Positions 7,973 through 17,662 are shown, numbered from the stretch's first letter. The stretch: DNA of 64,000 nt from Limibacter armeniacum (GCF_036880985.1 NZ_JBAJNO010000004.1:1-64000); one strand, 5' to 3'. Notes: a model not told the origin generated them from the letters alone. Numbers and translations: made by a program.

Positions 7973-8590
7973 TTACAGCGCGATTGTTTCTGTTACGTTA
8001 GTCTCGTTGCCTTTGATGTGCACGTAGTAGATACCACTTTTCAGTAGGCTTAGGTCAAGCTGTTTTACTGGCTTGAAACCGCTTACGAAACGTGAGCTGT
8101 AAACTTCTTCACCAGCTTCGTTGGTGATTGTAATGTTCAGCACTTTCTCCGCTGCTTTGTTAAAGAACAGGCTCAGTTCTTTACCGTTCAATTTAAACTG
8201 GTAAGGCATATCCTTGCTTGTCAGTTGGTAATCTTTCATCACCACTGTTTTAGCTTCTGTAATCTCCAGTTGTCTTACTACACGGTTATCCTCAAACTGA
8301 AGTGTCATCGTGTAATCACCTTTTTGCAGTGCTGCAAAGTCCAGTTTAGCAGAAGTTTCTACCACGCCTTCAAACTTGCGGTGCATGACCACTTTGCCTT
8401 CTGCATTGCTTAGGATAAAGTCCACTGCCTTACCTTCCATGTCTTTTAGTACCAGTGTTGCCACTTGCTGACCGGTTGCCACTTTAAAGCTGTAAGTGAT
8501 ACCGCCTAGTGGTCTGTAAGTTGCGTTAGCGTTGATCAGTGTAAAGATACTCAGAGTCAGAACTGCCAGAATTGATTTAAATGTTTTCAT
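7973..8590 (-). CDS. Secreted protein of two tandem T9SS sorting-domain-like beta-sandwiches
   Basis: This 205-residue protein has a Sec signal peptide (MKTFKSILAVLTLSIFTLINANA). The mature part holds two related halves of about 85 residues. The first contains VDFILSNAEGKVV and ends AALQKGDYTMTLQ; the second contains LNITITNEAGEEVYSS and ends LSLLKSGIYYVHI. The LDLSLLKSGIYYVHIKG pattern resembles the Bacteroidetes type IX secretion C-terminal sorting domain. No enzyme domain is attached, so it may be a structural surface protein of the DUF3244-like type rather than T9SS cargo. Monocistronic, with a shared terminator downstream and a long AT-rich upstream region. Confidence 0.7.
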   Translation of the reverse strand: MKTFKSILAVLTLSIFTLINANATYRPLGGITYSFKVATGQQVATLVLKDMEGKAVDFILSNAEGKVVMHRKFEGVVETSAKLDFAALQKGDYTMTLQFEDNRVVRQLEITEAKTVVMKDYQLTSKDMPYQFKLNGKELSLFFNKAAEKVLNITITNEAGEEVYSSRFVSGFKPVKQLDLSLLKSGIYYVHIKGNETNVTETIAL

Positions 8591-9554
8591 CGTTCTATGT
8601 ATTTTCTTGTTTCTTAAAATCTCGTTTAAAGGTCAGACTCCGTAATGTATTTGGTTTTGATCGTTTGGGAACCTCCAGGATTATTTGGTTTGTAGTTCCT
8701 TTATCGTTGTCTGACGATACAAACATGAGCAAGAAATTTTTCACTAACAAACGACTGAATATTAAAATAATATTAAGGTTATTTTTACATTTAAAAAATA
8801 TTTTAAGTGGTAAAAAGTAACTTATAGAATATTGTTTCATGATAAGAATACACTTTTAGAATTTTCTATTTCGCTAATGACACGAAGACGAATAAGCTTT
8901 GTTAAGTGTGCTGAGAACATTAAAATTCCTTTTGTAAGCGTATTTGGTTCAGTGAAAATTTATTTTAACATTTTTTAACTTTAATGAAGTTGAATTTTTA
9001 ACTCAAAAGCCAATAAACGAAATTTCGCTAGTTTTCAACGGACACAAAATCCCCCTCTATCTCTGTATAAAAAGCTGCTTTATTACTATTTGCAAAGGCA
9101 GCAACAAATGAGGTTGACCTCGGTCTTAACATATTTTTTCTTCCATTGACTTCTGATATTTACGCTTCCACAATTTCAAGTCAGAATAATAAACCAGACG
9201 CTCACTTCTTTACTCCAATTCTATTTCGAACTGAATTCAATTCAAAAGCTTCTCAAATAAAAGGAACTAGCAGCCAATTGAAATATTTGACTCAGGTCAG
9301 CCAGTTGATTCATTTATGTGAAATATCTATTTATCGTTTTGACCAATGCAGTCGCCTGTATTTTCCTATGCTATTTCTGAATAGCGCTCGTCTCAACTTC
9401 TCCAATTAAATTGACTAATATTAAAATTTACTCAACATTAGAAGCCCTCACATAACAGCCATTTAAACATTTGATTATTGAATTGTTACACATAGTTATA
9501 GCTAATTATTTTTTTGATATCATCGCAGCATAAATTTACAAATATTCAAATCTC
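8591..9554. other. 964-bp AT-rich intergenic region
   Basis: This region lies between two divergent genes and must hold both promoters. It contains a short GAGGT-TG-ACCTC inverted repeat near 9108-9119. No exact TAnnTTTG box was found in either orientation near the starts. An 87-codon frame at 9146-9409 has no recognisable protein character and I do not call it a gene. No RNA gene was recognised. Confidence 0.5.
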
Positions 9555-11399
9555 ATGAACACACAAAAACTATTTAAAGCGCTATTACTAGCCATCTATG
9601 TAGCAATTTGCAGCTGTAACAATGCTATTATTGACACACAGCCAAACAACCAAGTTGAACCAAATTCAAACTTAAGAACAGCATCTGGCAAGCATGTGCT
9701 TTTCATTGGCATTGATGGATTACAGTATGAAAAAATGGCAAATGTGAGCACACCTAACTTAGACAAGTTGAATATAAGTAAAGGCTTTACAGGTGGTATC
9801 ATGGGTACCCCTTCCGAGCAGAGTACTTATAGCGGTCCGGGATGGGCTACCCTTTTGACTGGTGTATGGTTTGATAAACATGGAGTTCCAAACAACAGTT
9901 CTTCCACCTACAAGTCTCAAGCGAAAAGTATCTTTGCCTATGTAAAAGAAGCACAGCCTAATGCAGAAATAGCTTCAGTAGCAGTTTGGTCTCCCATCCA
10001 TGAGTTTATGGAAAATGACATGAGCTATGTAGACCGTCGATATGACGGCGGAGATGATGCTCATGCCGTTACATGGGCTGTCAATGACCTACAGGATGAA
10101 AATACAGACTTACTATTTGTCCATCTGGATAATGTAGACCACGTAGGACATGCCAGTGGATGGGGAAGTGCCTACAACAATGCTATTGCTGAAGTTGACG
10201 TACAGGTGGGAACCTTATTACAAGCAGTGGAAGACCGTATAGACCAAACAGGCGAAGATTGGCTGATCATAGTGGCTACCGACCACGGACGTGACCCAAG
10301 TTTAGGTTACTCACATGGTAACCAGACCACTTATGAAAAAACCATCTTTGTAGGTATGAACAAGGCAGGTAATGATGAATTCAATTCTTCAGTTACTTCT
10401 ATTCCAAATTCAGGTTTTAATGGACTGTATGGGACAGTTGCCCAAACTTCAGTGGCTCCTACTATCCTGAGACATCTGGGTATCACGATCCAACCGGAAT
10501 GGCAATTGGCATCTGCCCCATTGATCGGAGAAGATGGGCCAAGAAAAGTGATGCAAGCTTCTCAAGGAGGAAATAGCGTTTTCTGGTATTCGCAAAGTAG
10601 CAATAGTGCCAATATCTACCGCAACAACCAATTGGTAGGAACCATTGCTGGAAATCAAGGTAACTTTACGGACACTACGGCTACAATTGGGTTAAATACC
10701 TACACAGTCGAGTTGAATGGTGCTACAGGTTCATTCAGTATGTACGGCAATAGTAATAACCTGTCAATTTCAGCTGCTCTTGACTGGAATGATCTGGCTA
10801 ACAATACAGCTTACTTCTTCCGAAATGATTATCAGTATGTGCGTTACAACAAATCCAACGACTCAGCTGATGCTGGATACCCTAAACCTGTCAACAGCTC
10901 AACATGGCCCGGACTTGATAGTTACAAGGAACTTATCAGTGCATCTTTTAAATGGCACAACCAGTATGGCTACTTTTTCATGAGCGACGGAAGGTACCTG
11001 AAATATGATATGAGTACAGACCAAGTGCTTTCCGGCTATCCGAAACAAGTGAACAACTCAACTTGGCCAGGATTGCAAGGATATGGAGATAAGATTGTGG
11101 CAGCACTTAACTGGGACAATGACAAGGCTTATTTTTTCCTGAATGATGGCACCTATATCAGTTACAGCATCAGCAATGACCAAGTAGATACTGGTTATCC
11201 AAAAGCAATTGACAACAGCTCATGGTCAGGGTTGGAGCCATACGGCAATGCTATTACCGCTGCCCTTGACTGGGACAGTACTTACTGCTATTTCTTTTTG
11301 AGTGACAATACCTATATCAAGTACAATAAATCAACCAATACGGCAGAAAGTGGTTACCCAAAAGCTATCAATAGTAGCTCTTGGCCAGGATTAATGTAA
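9555..11399 (+). CDS. Lipoprotein type I phosphodiesterase / alkaline phosphatase-fold enzyme with C-terminal hemopexin propeller
   Basis: This 614-residue protein has a lipobox ending at Cys21 (AICSC). Residues about 45-315 are an alkaline-phosphatase-superfamily phosphodiesterase: FIGIDG with metal ligand Asp54, the nucleophile region GPGWATLLTG, then HLDNVDHVGHASG, ATDHGRD and SHGN, which supply metal-binding Asp/His residues. A short beta linker follows. Residues about 410-614 comprise four hemopexin-type repeats, each about 50 residues with a YFF...Y..Y...GYPK.....W.GL pattern. The protein is probably tethered at the outer membrane and cleaves phosphate esters. The propeller may bind a polymer, ion or host/algal matrix. 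Its substrate is unknown. It is followed by its own terminator. Confidence 0.88.
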   Translation: MNTQKLFKALLLAIYVAICSCNNAIIDTQPNNQVEPNSNLRTASGKHVLFIGIDGLQYEKMANVSTPNLDKLNISKGFTGGIMGTPSEQSTYSGPGWATLLTGVWFDKHGVPNNSSSTYKSQAKSIFAYVKEAQPNAEIASVAVWSPIHEFMENDMSYVDRRYDGGDDAHAVTWAVNDLQDENTDLLFVHLDNVDHVGHASGWGSAYNNAIAEVDVQVGTLLQAVEDRIDQTGEDWLIIVATDHGRDPSLGYSHGNQTTYEKTIFVGMNKAGNDEFNSSVTSIPNSGFNGLYGTVAQTSVAPTILRHLGITIQPEWQLASAPLIGEDGPRKVMQASQGGNSVFWYSQSSNSANIYRNNQLVGTIAGNQGNFTDTTATIGLNTYTVELNGATGSFSMYGNSNNLSISAALDWNDLANNTAYFFRNDYQYVRYNKSNDSADAGYPKPVNSSTWPGLDSYKELISASFKWHNQYGYFFMSDGRYLKYDMSTDQVLSGYPKQVNNSTWPGLQGYGDKIVAALNWDNDKAYFFLNDGTYISYSISNDQVDTGYPKAIDNSSWSGLEPYGNAITAALDWDSTYCYFFLSDNTYIKYNKSTNTAESGYPKAINSSSWPGLM

Positions 11400-11430
11400 T
11401 TCCGATCAAAACGGTTTATAAAGCAAATAG

Positions 11431-11459
11431 CCGCTTCTTTATTCAAGAAGCGGTTGTTT
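11431..11459. terminator. Intrinsic terminator after the phosphodiesterase gene
   Basis: The stem CCGCTTCTT / AAGAAGCGG (11431-11439 and 11445-11453) is followed by TTGTTTTT. It lies between the convergent phosphodiesterase and XRE-cupin genes. Confidence 0.8.
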
Positions 11460-11481
11460 TTATTCGTTAGCAAAAAAGCTG

Positions 11482-12060
11482 TTACCCATTTACATCCATC
11501 AGGTAAACCTTGAACAGCAATGCCTTCTGGTCTGTATCGTTGGTGACAGAGTGAGGAATATTGCCATCAAAAAACAGGGTATCTCCCTCGTGCAACTCAA
11601 TCATCTCCTCACCTAACCCATAGTTGATATCTCCATGAATCACGTACAGCAGTTCCAACCCGTTGGTTGCAATTGGCGGACGGTGAACATTACCGCTCAC
11701 TTCCACCAAGTTGACCCGCATATTGACATTGGTAATGGCTTGTGATATAAGATCAAAGTAGCGAAGCCCTTCCGAGTCAGAACGCTCTATAGGAGATACC
11801 TCCCCTTTCCTGATCAGGATATAATCCATAGATGAATGCCTGACATTCCTTACCAATTCAGCCATATCTACATCCAATGCACGGGCGATATTGAACAACA
11901 CCGGTAAAGAAGGTACTGTCCTGAAATTTTCAATCTTTGACAACAGGCTAGGTGTTACATCACTCTTCTGAGACACCTCCTGCAAGCTGAGTCTTTTGTC
12001 CTGTCTTATTTCCTTAATTGCCTTGCCTATATTTCCAAGACTCTCGTCCTTGATTGCCAT
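11482..12060 (-). CDS. XRE-family transcriptional regulator with C-terminal cupin domain
   Basis: This 192-residue regulator has an N-terminal helix-turn-helix (IGKAIKEIRQDKRLSLQEVS, then SLLSKIENFRTVPSLPVL) at about 10-65. A small-molecule-binding cupin follows at about 115-185 (GLELLYVIHGDINYGLGEEM, then EGDTLFFDGNIPHSV). Proteins of this layout usually control an adjacent catabolic operon in response to its substrate. It is divergent from the phosphonatase-like hydrolase and transporter genes across a 446-bp region containing repeats and palindromes. Regulation of that cluster is therefore a reasonable inference; the ligand is unknown. Confidence 0.88.
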   Translation of the reverse strand: MAIKDESLGNIGKAIKEIRQDKRLSLQEVSQKSDVTPSLLSKIENFRTVPSLPVLFNIARALDVDMAELVRNVRHSSMDYILIRKGEVSPIERSDSEGLRYFDLISQAITNVNMRVNLVEVSGNVHRPPIATNGLELLYVIHGDINYGLGEEMIELHEGDTLFFDGNIPHSVTNDTDQKALLFKVYLMDVNG

Positions 12061-12506
12061 CCTTGGTCTGTATTATGTTTCTTAAAAAATTTCCTAAAAA
12101 TAATGAAATACTTCGTGGTTTCTATCAGATTTCATTTTTTGACAAATATTCACTTTCAATAATTATGCATTTTGTCTGAACGGTATACCAATATATGCAT
12201 TTGATGATTTTTTAACCTTTCCATTTTTTCCCCTCAATATTACCATAATGTGTATAAATACACATCAGAGTAGCATTTACAGTAAACTAAACATGAACTA
12301 AAGTTATACGCAATATTCCCAAATCTATTTTTCAAGGCATTTAATTATTGAGCATCATTCACAAAAGTTGAATATATATCAAATTATGTATTGATTTGTA
12401 CCAAGCAATTCAGCCAAAGATACACTGGCTGAAAGATGCTTATCACGAGATCTATTTAAAAGGAATAACGAATGGCTTTTAGCCTGAAATGTAAATCCAA
12501 AAAAGC
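12061..12506. promoter_or_regulatory. Divergent regulatory region between the XRE-cupin and HAD genes
   Basis: This 446-bp AT-rich region contains no gene. It contains TATGCATTT twice, at 12164-12172 and 12194-12202, exactly 30 bp apart (about three helical turns). A GGTATACC palindrome lies between them at 12183-12190. A TTCAGCCA / TGGCTGAA hairpin or operator occurs at 12409-12416 and 12426-12433. The element AACGGTATA (12179-12187) recurs at 18889-18897 upstream of the FAD oxidoreductase. These are candidate binding sites for the cupin regulator. Confidence 0.45.
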
Positions 12507-13181
12507 ATGGGAATCAAACTGGCAGTCTTTGACATGGCAGGTACTACAGTCAAAGACAAGAATTATGTACACAAGGCATTTGTAGACGCTTTTGAAAAAG
12601 GCGGCTTCAAGACAACTGAAGAGCAGGTAAACCCACTAATGGGATACCCTAAGCCAATCGCCATCAAAAAGGTATTGGATGATAACAAGGAAGCCTATAC
12701 GGAAGCTGACATCAAGGTTATCCATGATCAGTTTGTTCGGAATATGGTAGAATTCTACCAAACCGATGCAAGTGTAAAGGAAGAGGAAGGAGTGAGAGAA
12801 ACTTTCACAGCACTTCACAACAAAGGGATCAAGATTGCCATTGACACAGGGTTCAGCAGGGATATCATGGATGTGATCATCGACAGACTAGGCTGGAAAA
12901 AGGACAACCTGATTGATTTCAGTGTGGCTAGCGACGAGGTGACTCAAGGAAGACCGTACCCTGATATGATCTTCAAGGCGATGGAACATTTCGGTGTGGA
13001 AGACAGCCAGTCAGTGATCAAGATTGGAGATACCAGCTCTGATATGCAACAGGGTGACGCTGCAAAATGTGGCATGGTGATCGGCATCACGACAGGTGCA
13101 TTTACGGAAGAGACTTTCAAGCCTTATCCATATACGCACATTATTCACGCTTTGCCCGAGCTTATTCCATTACTCAAGTAA
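12507..13181 (+). CDS. Phosphonatase-like HAD hydrolase (PhnX-like, TIGR03351-type)
   Basis: This 224-residue HAD enzyme shows phosphonoacetaldehyde-hydrolase signatures. Motif I is FDMAGTTV (nucleophile Asp9, with the DxAGT form special to phosphonatases). The cap segment LMGYPKP places Lys49 where PhnX carries its Schiff-base lysine. It also has motif II TGFSR, an Arg in GRPYPDM instead of the usual motif III lysine, and GDTSSDMQQG. These residues predict C-P bond cleavage of a phosphonoaldehyde-like substrate, releasing phosphate. The true PhnX partner aminotransferase is absent. Instead an FAD oxidoreductase of the TIGR03364 type lies in the same cluster, the pairing noted for this hydrolase family. 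A hairpin at 13191-13216 follows, then the MFS gene. Confidence 0.85.
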   Translation: MGIKLAVFDMAGTTVKDKNYVHKAFVDAFEKGGFKTTEEQVNPLMGYPKPIAIKKVLDDNKEAYTEADIKVIHDQFVRNMVEFYQTDASVKEEEGVRETFTALHNKGIKIAIDTGFSRDIMDVIIDRLGWKKDNLIDFSVASDEVTQGRPYPDMIFKAMEHFGVEDSQSVIKIGDTSSDMQQGDAAKCGMVIGITTGAFTEETFKPYPYTHIIHALPELIPLLK

Positions 13182-13190
13182 CAAAATACA

Positions 13191-13216
13191 GGGAAAGGTG
13201 AGCAATCGCCTTTCCC
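13191..13216 (+). terminator. Intercistronic hairpin between HAD and MFS genes
   Basis: A perfect GGGAAAGG / CCTTTCCC stem (13191-13198 and 13209-13216) with a 10-base loop lies in the 55-bp gap. The U tract is short (CTTTC), so it may be a weak terminator or an mRNA end-stabilising element rather than a full stop. Confidence 0.5.
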
Positions 13217-13236
13217 CTTTCAAAAAATAAACAGCG

Positions 13237-14556
13237 ATGTATCATTTCGAAAAGTTGAATAATTGGTTAGGTAAAAGCCCCAAGCTCACATTTGTGCTTT
13301 TCGGTTGGATGACGGCATTTGTGACCTACTCCGGTACCTATGCTTTCCGTAAACCGATCGGTGCTGCCACATTTGCAGGCATGGAGCAATGGGGAGTCGA
13401 TTACAAGATACTGGTACTGACAGCCCAACTGATCGGATACACGCTTTCCAAGTTTATTGGGGTCAAGTACGTGTCGGAGATGAACAATAAGCAACGGCCT
13501 TGGCTTATCCTGATCCTGATCAGCATAGCGGCCACCTCACTTATCCTTTTCGCCATCGTACCAGCGCCTTACAATATATTCTTTATGGTGCTCAACGGGT
13601 TACCGCTTGGCATGGTCTGGGGAATTGTCTTTTCCTATCTGGAAGGCAGAACCACTACTGAACTGTTGGGAGCCGGACTTTCTACCACACAGATATTTTC
13701 ATCAGGTATTGTAAAGTCCGTAGGCAAGTGGCTGATGCTGGAATTGAACGTCTCAGAGTTCTGGATGCCTGCCATAACCGGTTTGCTTTTCCTGATCCCG
13801 CTTGTATTGAGTGTATGGCTGATGGACCATTTACCTGTTCCAAGTAAGGAGGATGAAAGGCAAAGAACCAAGCGTATGCCGATGGATGGTAAGGCAAGAT
13901 GGAAATTTTACCTGCATTTCGGCTTTGGCTTATCCATGTTGTTGCTGCTTTATGTGTTGCTGTGTGTGTTCAGGGATTTCAGGGACAACTTCGCTGCCGA
14001 AATCTGGGTCTCACTCGGAAAGGGCAACGATGCCGCAATATTCACGCAAACTGAAACCCCGATCTTTGTCGTGATGCTGGTGATTATAGCCTTGATGATG
14101 CGCATCAAAAACAATATGCTGGCTTTTCAGCTGAACCACCTCCTGCTCTTTGGCGGATGTTTGCTGATTGCTGGAGCCACGTGGCTGTTCGAGAGTCATA
14201 TGATTACACCTGAGGTATGGATTACCCTGATAGGCTTTGGTTTGTATGTGGGGTATGTACCTTATCAAATTATGCTGATGGACCGACTGATTGCAGCATT
14301 CAAGTATGTCAGTACGGTGAGCTTCCTGCTCCTGCTCTCAGATGGGCTGGGTTACCTTGGCAGTACAGGATTGCTATTGTACAAGAATTTCGGGATGCCT
14401 TCTGCCAGTTACCTGACCTGGATGATCAAAGGCAGCTACATTATCGGCTTTATGGGAGCAACTGTGACACTGGTCAGCAGCCTCTATTTTATCAGGCGAT
14501 ATAAATCTCAAACAGCAGAAACAACCATAGCAGAACCTGTCATGTCAGGTTGCTAA
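13237..14556 (+). CDS. MFS-type membrane transporter, DUF5690 family
   Basis: This 439-residue membrane protein has about 12 hydrophobic spans. It opens with the characteristic LFGWMTAFVTYSGTYAFRKP, typical of the DUF5690 branch of major facilitator proteins found in Bacteroidota. A charged central loop (about 200-225, SKEDERQRTKRM) separates the two six-helix halves, as in MFS carriers. It lies 55 bp after the HAD hydrolase and before a TonB-dependent receptor. Inner-membrane import of the same (phosphonate-like) compound is therefore a reasonable inference. No substrate is known for the family. Confidence 0.85.
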   Translation: MYHFEKLNNWLGKSPKLTFVLFGWMTAFVTYSGTYAFRKPIGAATFAGMEQWGVDYKILVLTAQLIGYTLSKFIGVKYVSEMNNKQRPWLILILISIAATSLILFAIVPAPYNIFFMVLNGLPLGMVWGIVFSYLEGRTTTELLGAGLSTTQIFSSGIVKSVGKWLMLELNVSEFWMPAITGLLFLIPLVLSVWLMDHLPVPSKEDERQRTKRMPMDGKARWKFYLHFGFGLSMLLLLYVLLCVFRDFRDNFAAEIWVSLGKGNDAAIFTQTETPIFVVMLVIIALMMRIKNNMLAFQLNHLLLFGGCLLIAGATWLFESHMITPEVWITLIGFGLYVGYVPYQIMLMDRLIAAFKYVSTVSFLLLLSDGLGYLGSTGLLLYKNFGMPSASYLTWMIKGSYIIGFMGATVTLVSSLYFIRRYKSQTAETTIAEPVMSGC

Positions 14557-14687
14557 TAGACATAAAACACTATCTCATAACAAGGTTTAAACGTTGCACT
14601 TGTACGGTTAGACCACTGATGACAAAATATTAATTCTCTATTATTTTTTATCGGAACATAACGAAGTTTTAAACCTCAAACACAGTC

Positions 14688-17552
14688 ATGTACAACATTT
14701 ACAGGAACTACTTCCTCTTGATAGCCATGCTGCTATTAGGACAGGTTACTTATGCCCAAAAACTGGCGGGAGTCAAAGGTAAAATAGTGGACGATAATGG
14801 TCCGTTACCTAGCGCCATGGTATTGATAAAAGGAACCAACAAAGGCACTACTACCGACTTGGAAGGACACTTTCAGTTAGGAGTAGACAAAGCCGGAAAC
14901 TATACATTGGAGATTGCATTTCTAGGTTATAAATCCATAGAAAAACAAATAACCATCACAGACAACCAGCTGCTAGATATAGGGACCATCTCAATGGTTG
15001 AGGATGCCAGTGAATTGACCGAGGTAGTTGTAATGGGTTCCATGAAAGCTTCAGAAGCCAAGGCACTTTCTGTACAGAGAGCATCCCTGAATATCAAGAA
15101 TGTGCTCTCAACGGATGGTATCGGTAAGCTTCCAGACAGAAATGCAGCTGAGGCAGTACAACGTATTGCTGGCGTTTCGATTGAACGTGACCAAGGTGAG
15201 GGGCGTTTTGTAGCAGTACGTGGTCTTCCGGCAGACTGGTCTTCAGCCACCATCAACGGTGACCGTATTCCAGCAGCTGAGGAAGAAACAGGTTCTCGTG
15301 CATCCGCTTTTGACTTTTTCCCTTCTGACCTAATTGAAATGGTCGAAGTCTCAAAAGCTATCACACCAGACATGGAGGCAGACGCAATGGGCGGTAGCGT
15401 GAACTTTATCACTAAAACAGCACCTGACAGCAGAACCCTGAATGTTACACTTGGTGGTGGTGCCAACCAAAAAGCAGCAGGTGGCATCTACTCTGCCAAC
15501 GTACTATATGGCGATAGGTCAAAGAATGGAAAATTCGGTTATATCCTGAATGGAACCATCTGGGACAGAGCTTGGGCAACGGACAACTATGAGCCAAGAA
15601 GAAAATCTGACGGTGTGTACAGACTGGAACTAAGAGACTATGACGGCAGAAGAAGAACTGTTGGCTTCAACGGTGGTATGGAGTACAACTTCAATGAGAA
15701 CAGCAAGATAACAGCAAGAGGAGTTTATGGTACTTTGAATGATCATGAAACACACTTCAAACACAGGTTACGTTTTGATAAAATCGATACTGATACAGGA
15801 GAAGGCAGAGTGGAGCTACAACACATTGACAACATCCTAATCACAGAGATGTGGGGAGCCGAATTGGCAGGTGACCACAAGCTGAACAGCAAGACAAAAG
15901 TGGACTGGAAACTGTCAAGCTACGATAACCAATTCTACTATGGTGATATCCCTGACGGACAGGATAATTCTTACTTCCTCGCGCAATTCAACCAGAGCGG
16001 TGTTCCAATGAATGTAGGCATGTTGGAAAGTGGGGATGACAATAAGAACAGACTTCAGTTCACGCCTGACGGAGGACAATTCACGCTGGAAAACCTGGAT
16101 CAGGTATTGGGTGATGACTTTCAGGTAGACCCTTCTCAAATGAAATTGGCTACTTTCGGTATTTACCGTGTGGCAAAACGTGACAGGGACCGTATCGTTG
16201 CACAAGCCAATATTGAATCCAACCTTTCGGATATATTTACCTTGAAGGCAGGATTAAAATTCAGAGACAAGCTAAGAACAGAGTCTTTCTCAGATGAATA
16301 CTATGAATACACCGGTACAGAGGAAATCACGATGGCCAATGTGGATGAGTTCTTGGGTAAAGCCGCAGGAAGCAGCCTTCAGGATCAGCCAGGCAAAAAT
16401 GACTACATGAGTGAACTCAATAGCTCATTCAGCCAGAACTTCTCTAAAGTACTGGACCTTGAAACAACACACGAGCTGTATGTCAAACTGAGGGATGCAG
16501 GACAACTGAAGCTGTTGGAAGATGATTCAGGGTTGCTATCAAATGGTGGTGCAATAGGCCGTAACTTTGAAGTGCACGAACAGCATATCTCAGGTTATGT
16601 GATGGGCACTTACAAGCCAACAACAAAACTGACACTGATTGGCGGCCTAAGGATGACACAAACCCTCACAACGCTTGAAGGCTACAATCTTGTGGACGGC
16701 GAGGTACAGCCAACAACCGTTGAAAACAACTACTTGTCTTTACTGCCAATGCTGCACGCCAAGTTCCAGCCTAGCAATATGACCAACTTGAGATTTGCCG
16801 TAACAAGAACATTTGCACGCCCTTCATTCTGGCAGATGGCTCCGGGTGGTTCATACATGTCGTTTGACAATATCTACACTGGAGGTAATCCTGAGTTGAA
16901 ACCCACTTACTCTTGGAACTTTGACCTGATGGCAGAGCATTTCTTTGGTAATGTTGGTGTGATCTCAGGTGGTGTATTTGCAAAGAGCATAGCAGACCCT
17001 GTCTTTACCTCTACACGCAAAGGAGATGTATTGACTTATAAAAACATTGAAATCACAGCACCAGACAATGGCGACAATGCATGGTTGGCAGGTGTAGAGG
17101 CCAATGTTTCAAGACAGTTTGATTTTCTTCCAGGCTTCCTGAGCGGTTTCGGCATCAATGCAAACGCTACATTTATGAAGTCTGAAATGACCATCCCACT
17201 GGATGATGGGGAGGTAAGGGAAACAGCAATCCCTCGTCAGGCAGATGCCCTGTACAACATTGCCCTTTACTATGAAAAAGGTGGCTTTAATGCACGCCTA
17301 GCTTGGAACCATAAAGGTGCCTATATCATGGAGCATGGTAGCAGTGATGCACAGGATGAGATCTACGGCGCCTACACCACAATGGACTTTACCACTTCAT
17401 ACAAGGTATCAGACAAGGTGATGATCTTTGCCGAGATGAATAACCTGCTGAATGAGCCGATGACCTATTACCTTGGCGAAGAAGGCAGGCCATTGCAAGT
17501 AGAATATTATGGCATCAGAGGACAAATGGGCGTAAAAATCTCGTTGTTCTAA
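14688..17552 (+). CDS. TonB-dependent receptor (non-SusC type) in the phosphonate-like cluster
   Basis: This 954-residue outer-membrane receptor has a signal peptide (ending TYAQ). A carboxypeptidase-regulatory beta domain follows at about 25-105 (VKGKIVDDNGPLPSAMVLIK), then a plug with EAVQRIAGVSIERDQGEGRF, and a 22-stranded barrel ending in GVKISLF. The plug sequence resembles the TIGR01782-like receptors of Xanthomonas and Caulobacter more than SusC, and no SusD follows. It lies 131 bp downstream of the MFS gene, so it may have its own promoter. It probably imports the cluster's substrate into the periplasm. A strong terminator follows it. Confidence 0.9.
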   Translation: MYNIYRNYFLLIAMLLLGQVTYAQKLAGVKGKIVDDNGPLPSAMVLIKGTNKGTTTDLEGHFQLGVDKAGNYTLEIAFLGYKSIEKQITITDNQLLDIGTISMVEDASELTEVVVMGSMKASEAKALSVQRASLNIKNVLSTDGIGKLPDRNAAEAVQRIAGVSIERDQGEGRFVAVRGLPADWSSATINGDRIPAAEEETGSRASAFDFFPSDLIEMVEVSKAITPDMEADAMGGSVNFITKTAPDSRTLNVTLGGGANQKAAGGIYSANVLYGDRSKNGKFGYILNGTIWDRAWATDNYEPRRKSDGVYRLELRDYDGRRRTVGFNGGMEYNFNENSKITARGVYGTLNDHETHFKHRLRFDKIDTDTGEGRVELQHIDNILITEMWGAELAGDHKLNSKTKVDWKLSSYDNQFYYGDIPDGQDNSYFLAQFNQSGVPMNVGMLESGDDNKNRLQFTPDGGQFTLENLDQVLGDDFQVDPSQMKLATFGIYRVAKRDRDRIVAQANIESNLSDIFTLKAGLKFRDKLRTESFSDEYYEYTGTEEITMANVDEFLGKAAGSSLQDQPGKNDYMSELNSSFSQNFSKVLDLETTHELYVKLRDAGQLKLLEDDSGLLSNGGAIGRNFEVHEQHISGYVMGTYKPTTKLTLIGGLRMTQTLTTLEGYNLVDGEVQPTTVENNYLSLLPMLHAKFQPSNMTNLRFAVTRTFARPSFWQMAPGGSYMSFDNIYTGGNPELKPTYSWNFDLMAEHFFGNVGVISGGVFAKSIADPVFTSTRKGDVLTYKNIEITAPDNGDNAWLAGVEANVSRQFDFLPGFLSGFGINANATFMKSEMTIPLDDGEVRETAIPRQADALYNIALYYEKGGFNARLAWNHKGAYIMEHGSSDAQDEIYGAYTTMDFTTSYKVSDKVMIFAEMNNLLNEPMTYYLGEEGRPLQVEYYGIRGQMGVKISLF

Positions 17553-17596
17553 TAAAAACTTTAGTTCTCAAAAAACTAATAAATACCTAGTCAGTC

Positions 17597-17625
17597 AAAA
17601 GCCACCTCATATTGAGGTGGCTTTT
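17597..17625. terminator. Intrinsic terminator after the TonB receptor
   Basis: A perfect 13-bp stem AAAAGCCACCTCA / TGAGGTGGCTTTT (17597-17609 and 17613-17625) has a three-base loop and a T-rich tail. It is probably bidirectional. Confidence 0.9.
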
Positions 17626-17662
17626 CTTATTTTGAAATAATAAATCCTTAGGAAGACTCTAA

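Noticed and set aside
9146-9409. An 87-codon open frame in the long intergenic region
   Set aside because: It has no recognisable domain, signal or operon context, and its composition matches the surrounding non-coding DNA.
14927-15487. A 186-codon antisense frame within the TonB receptor gene
   Set aside because: It is a shadow of the receptor reading frame, with low-complexity Ser/Pro-rich translation and no context.
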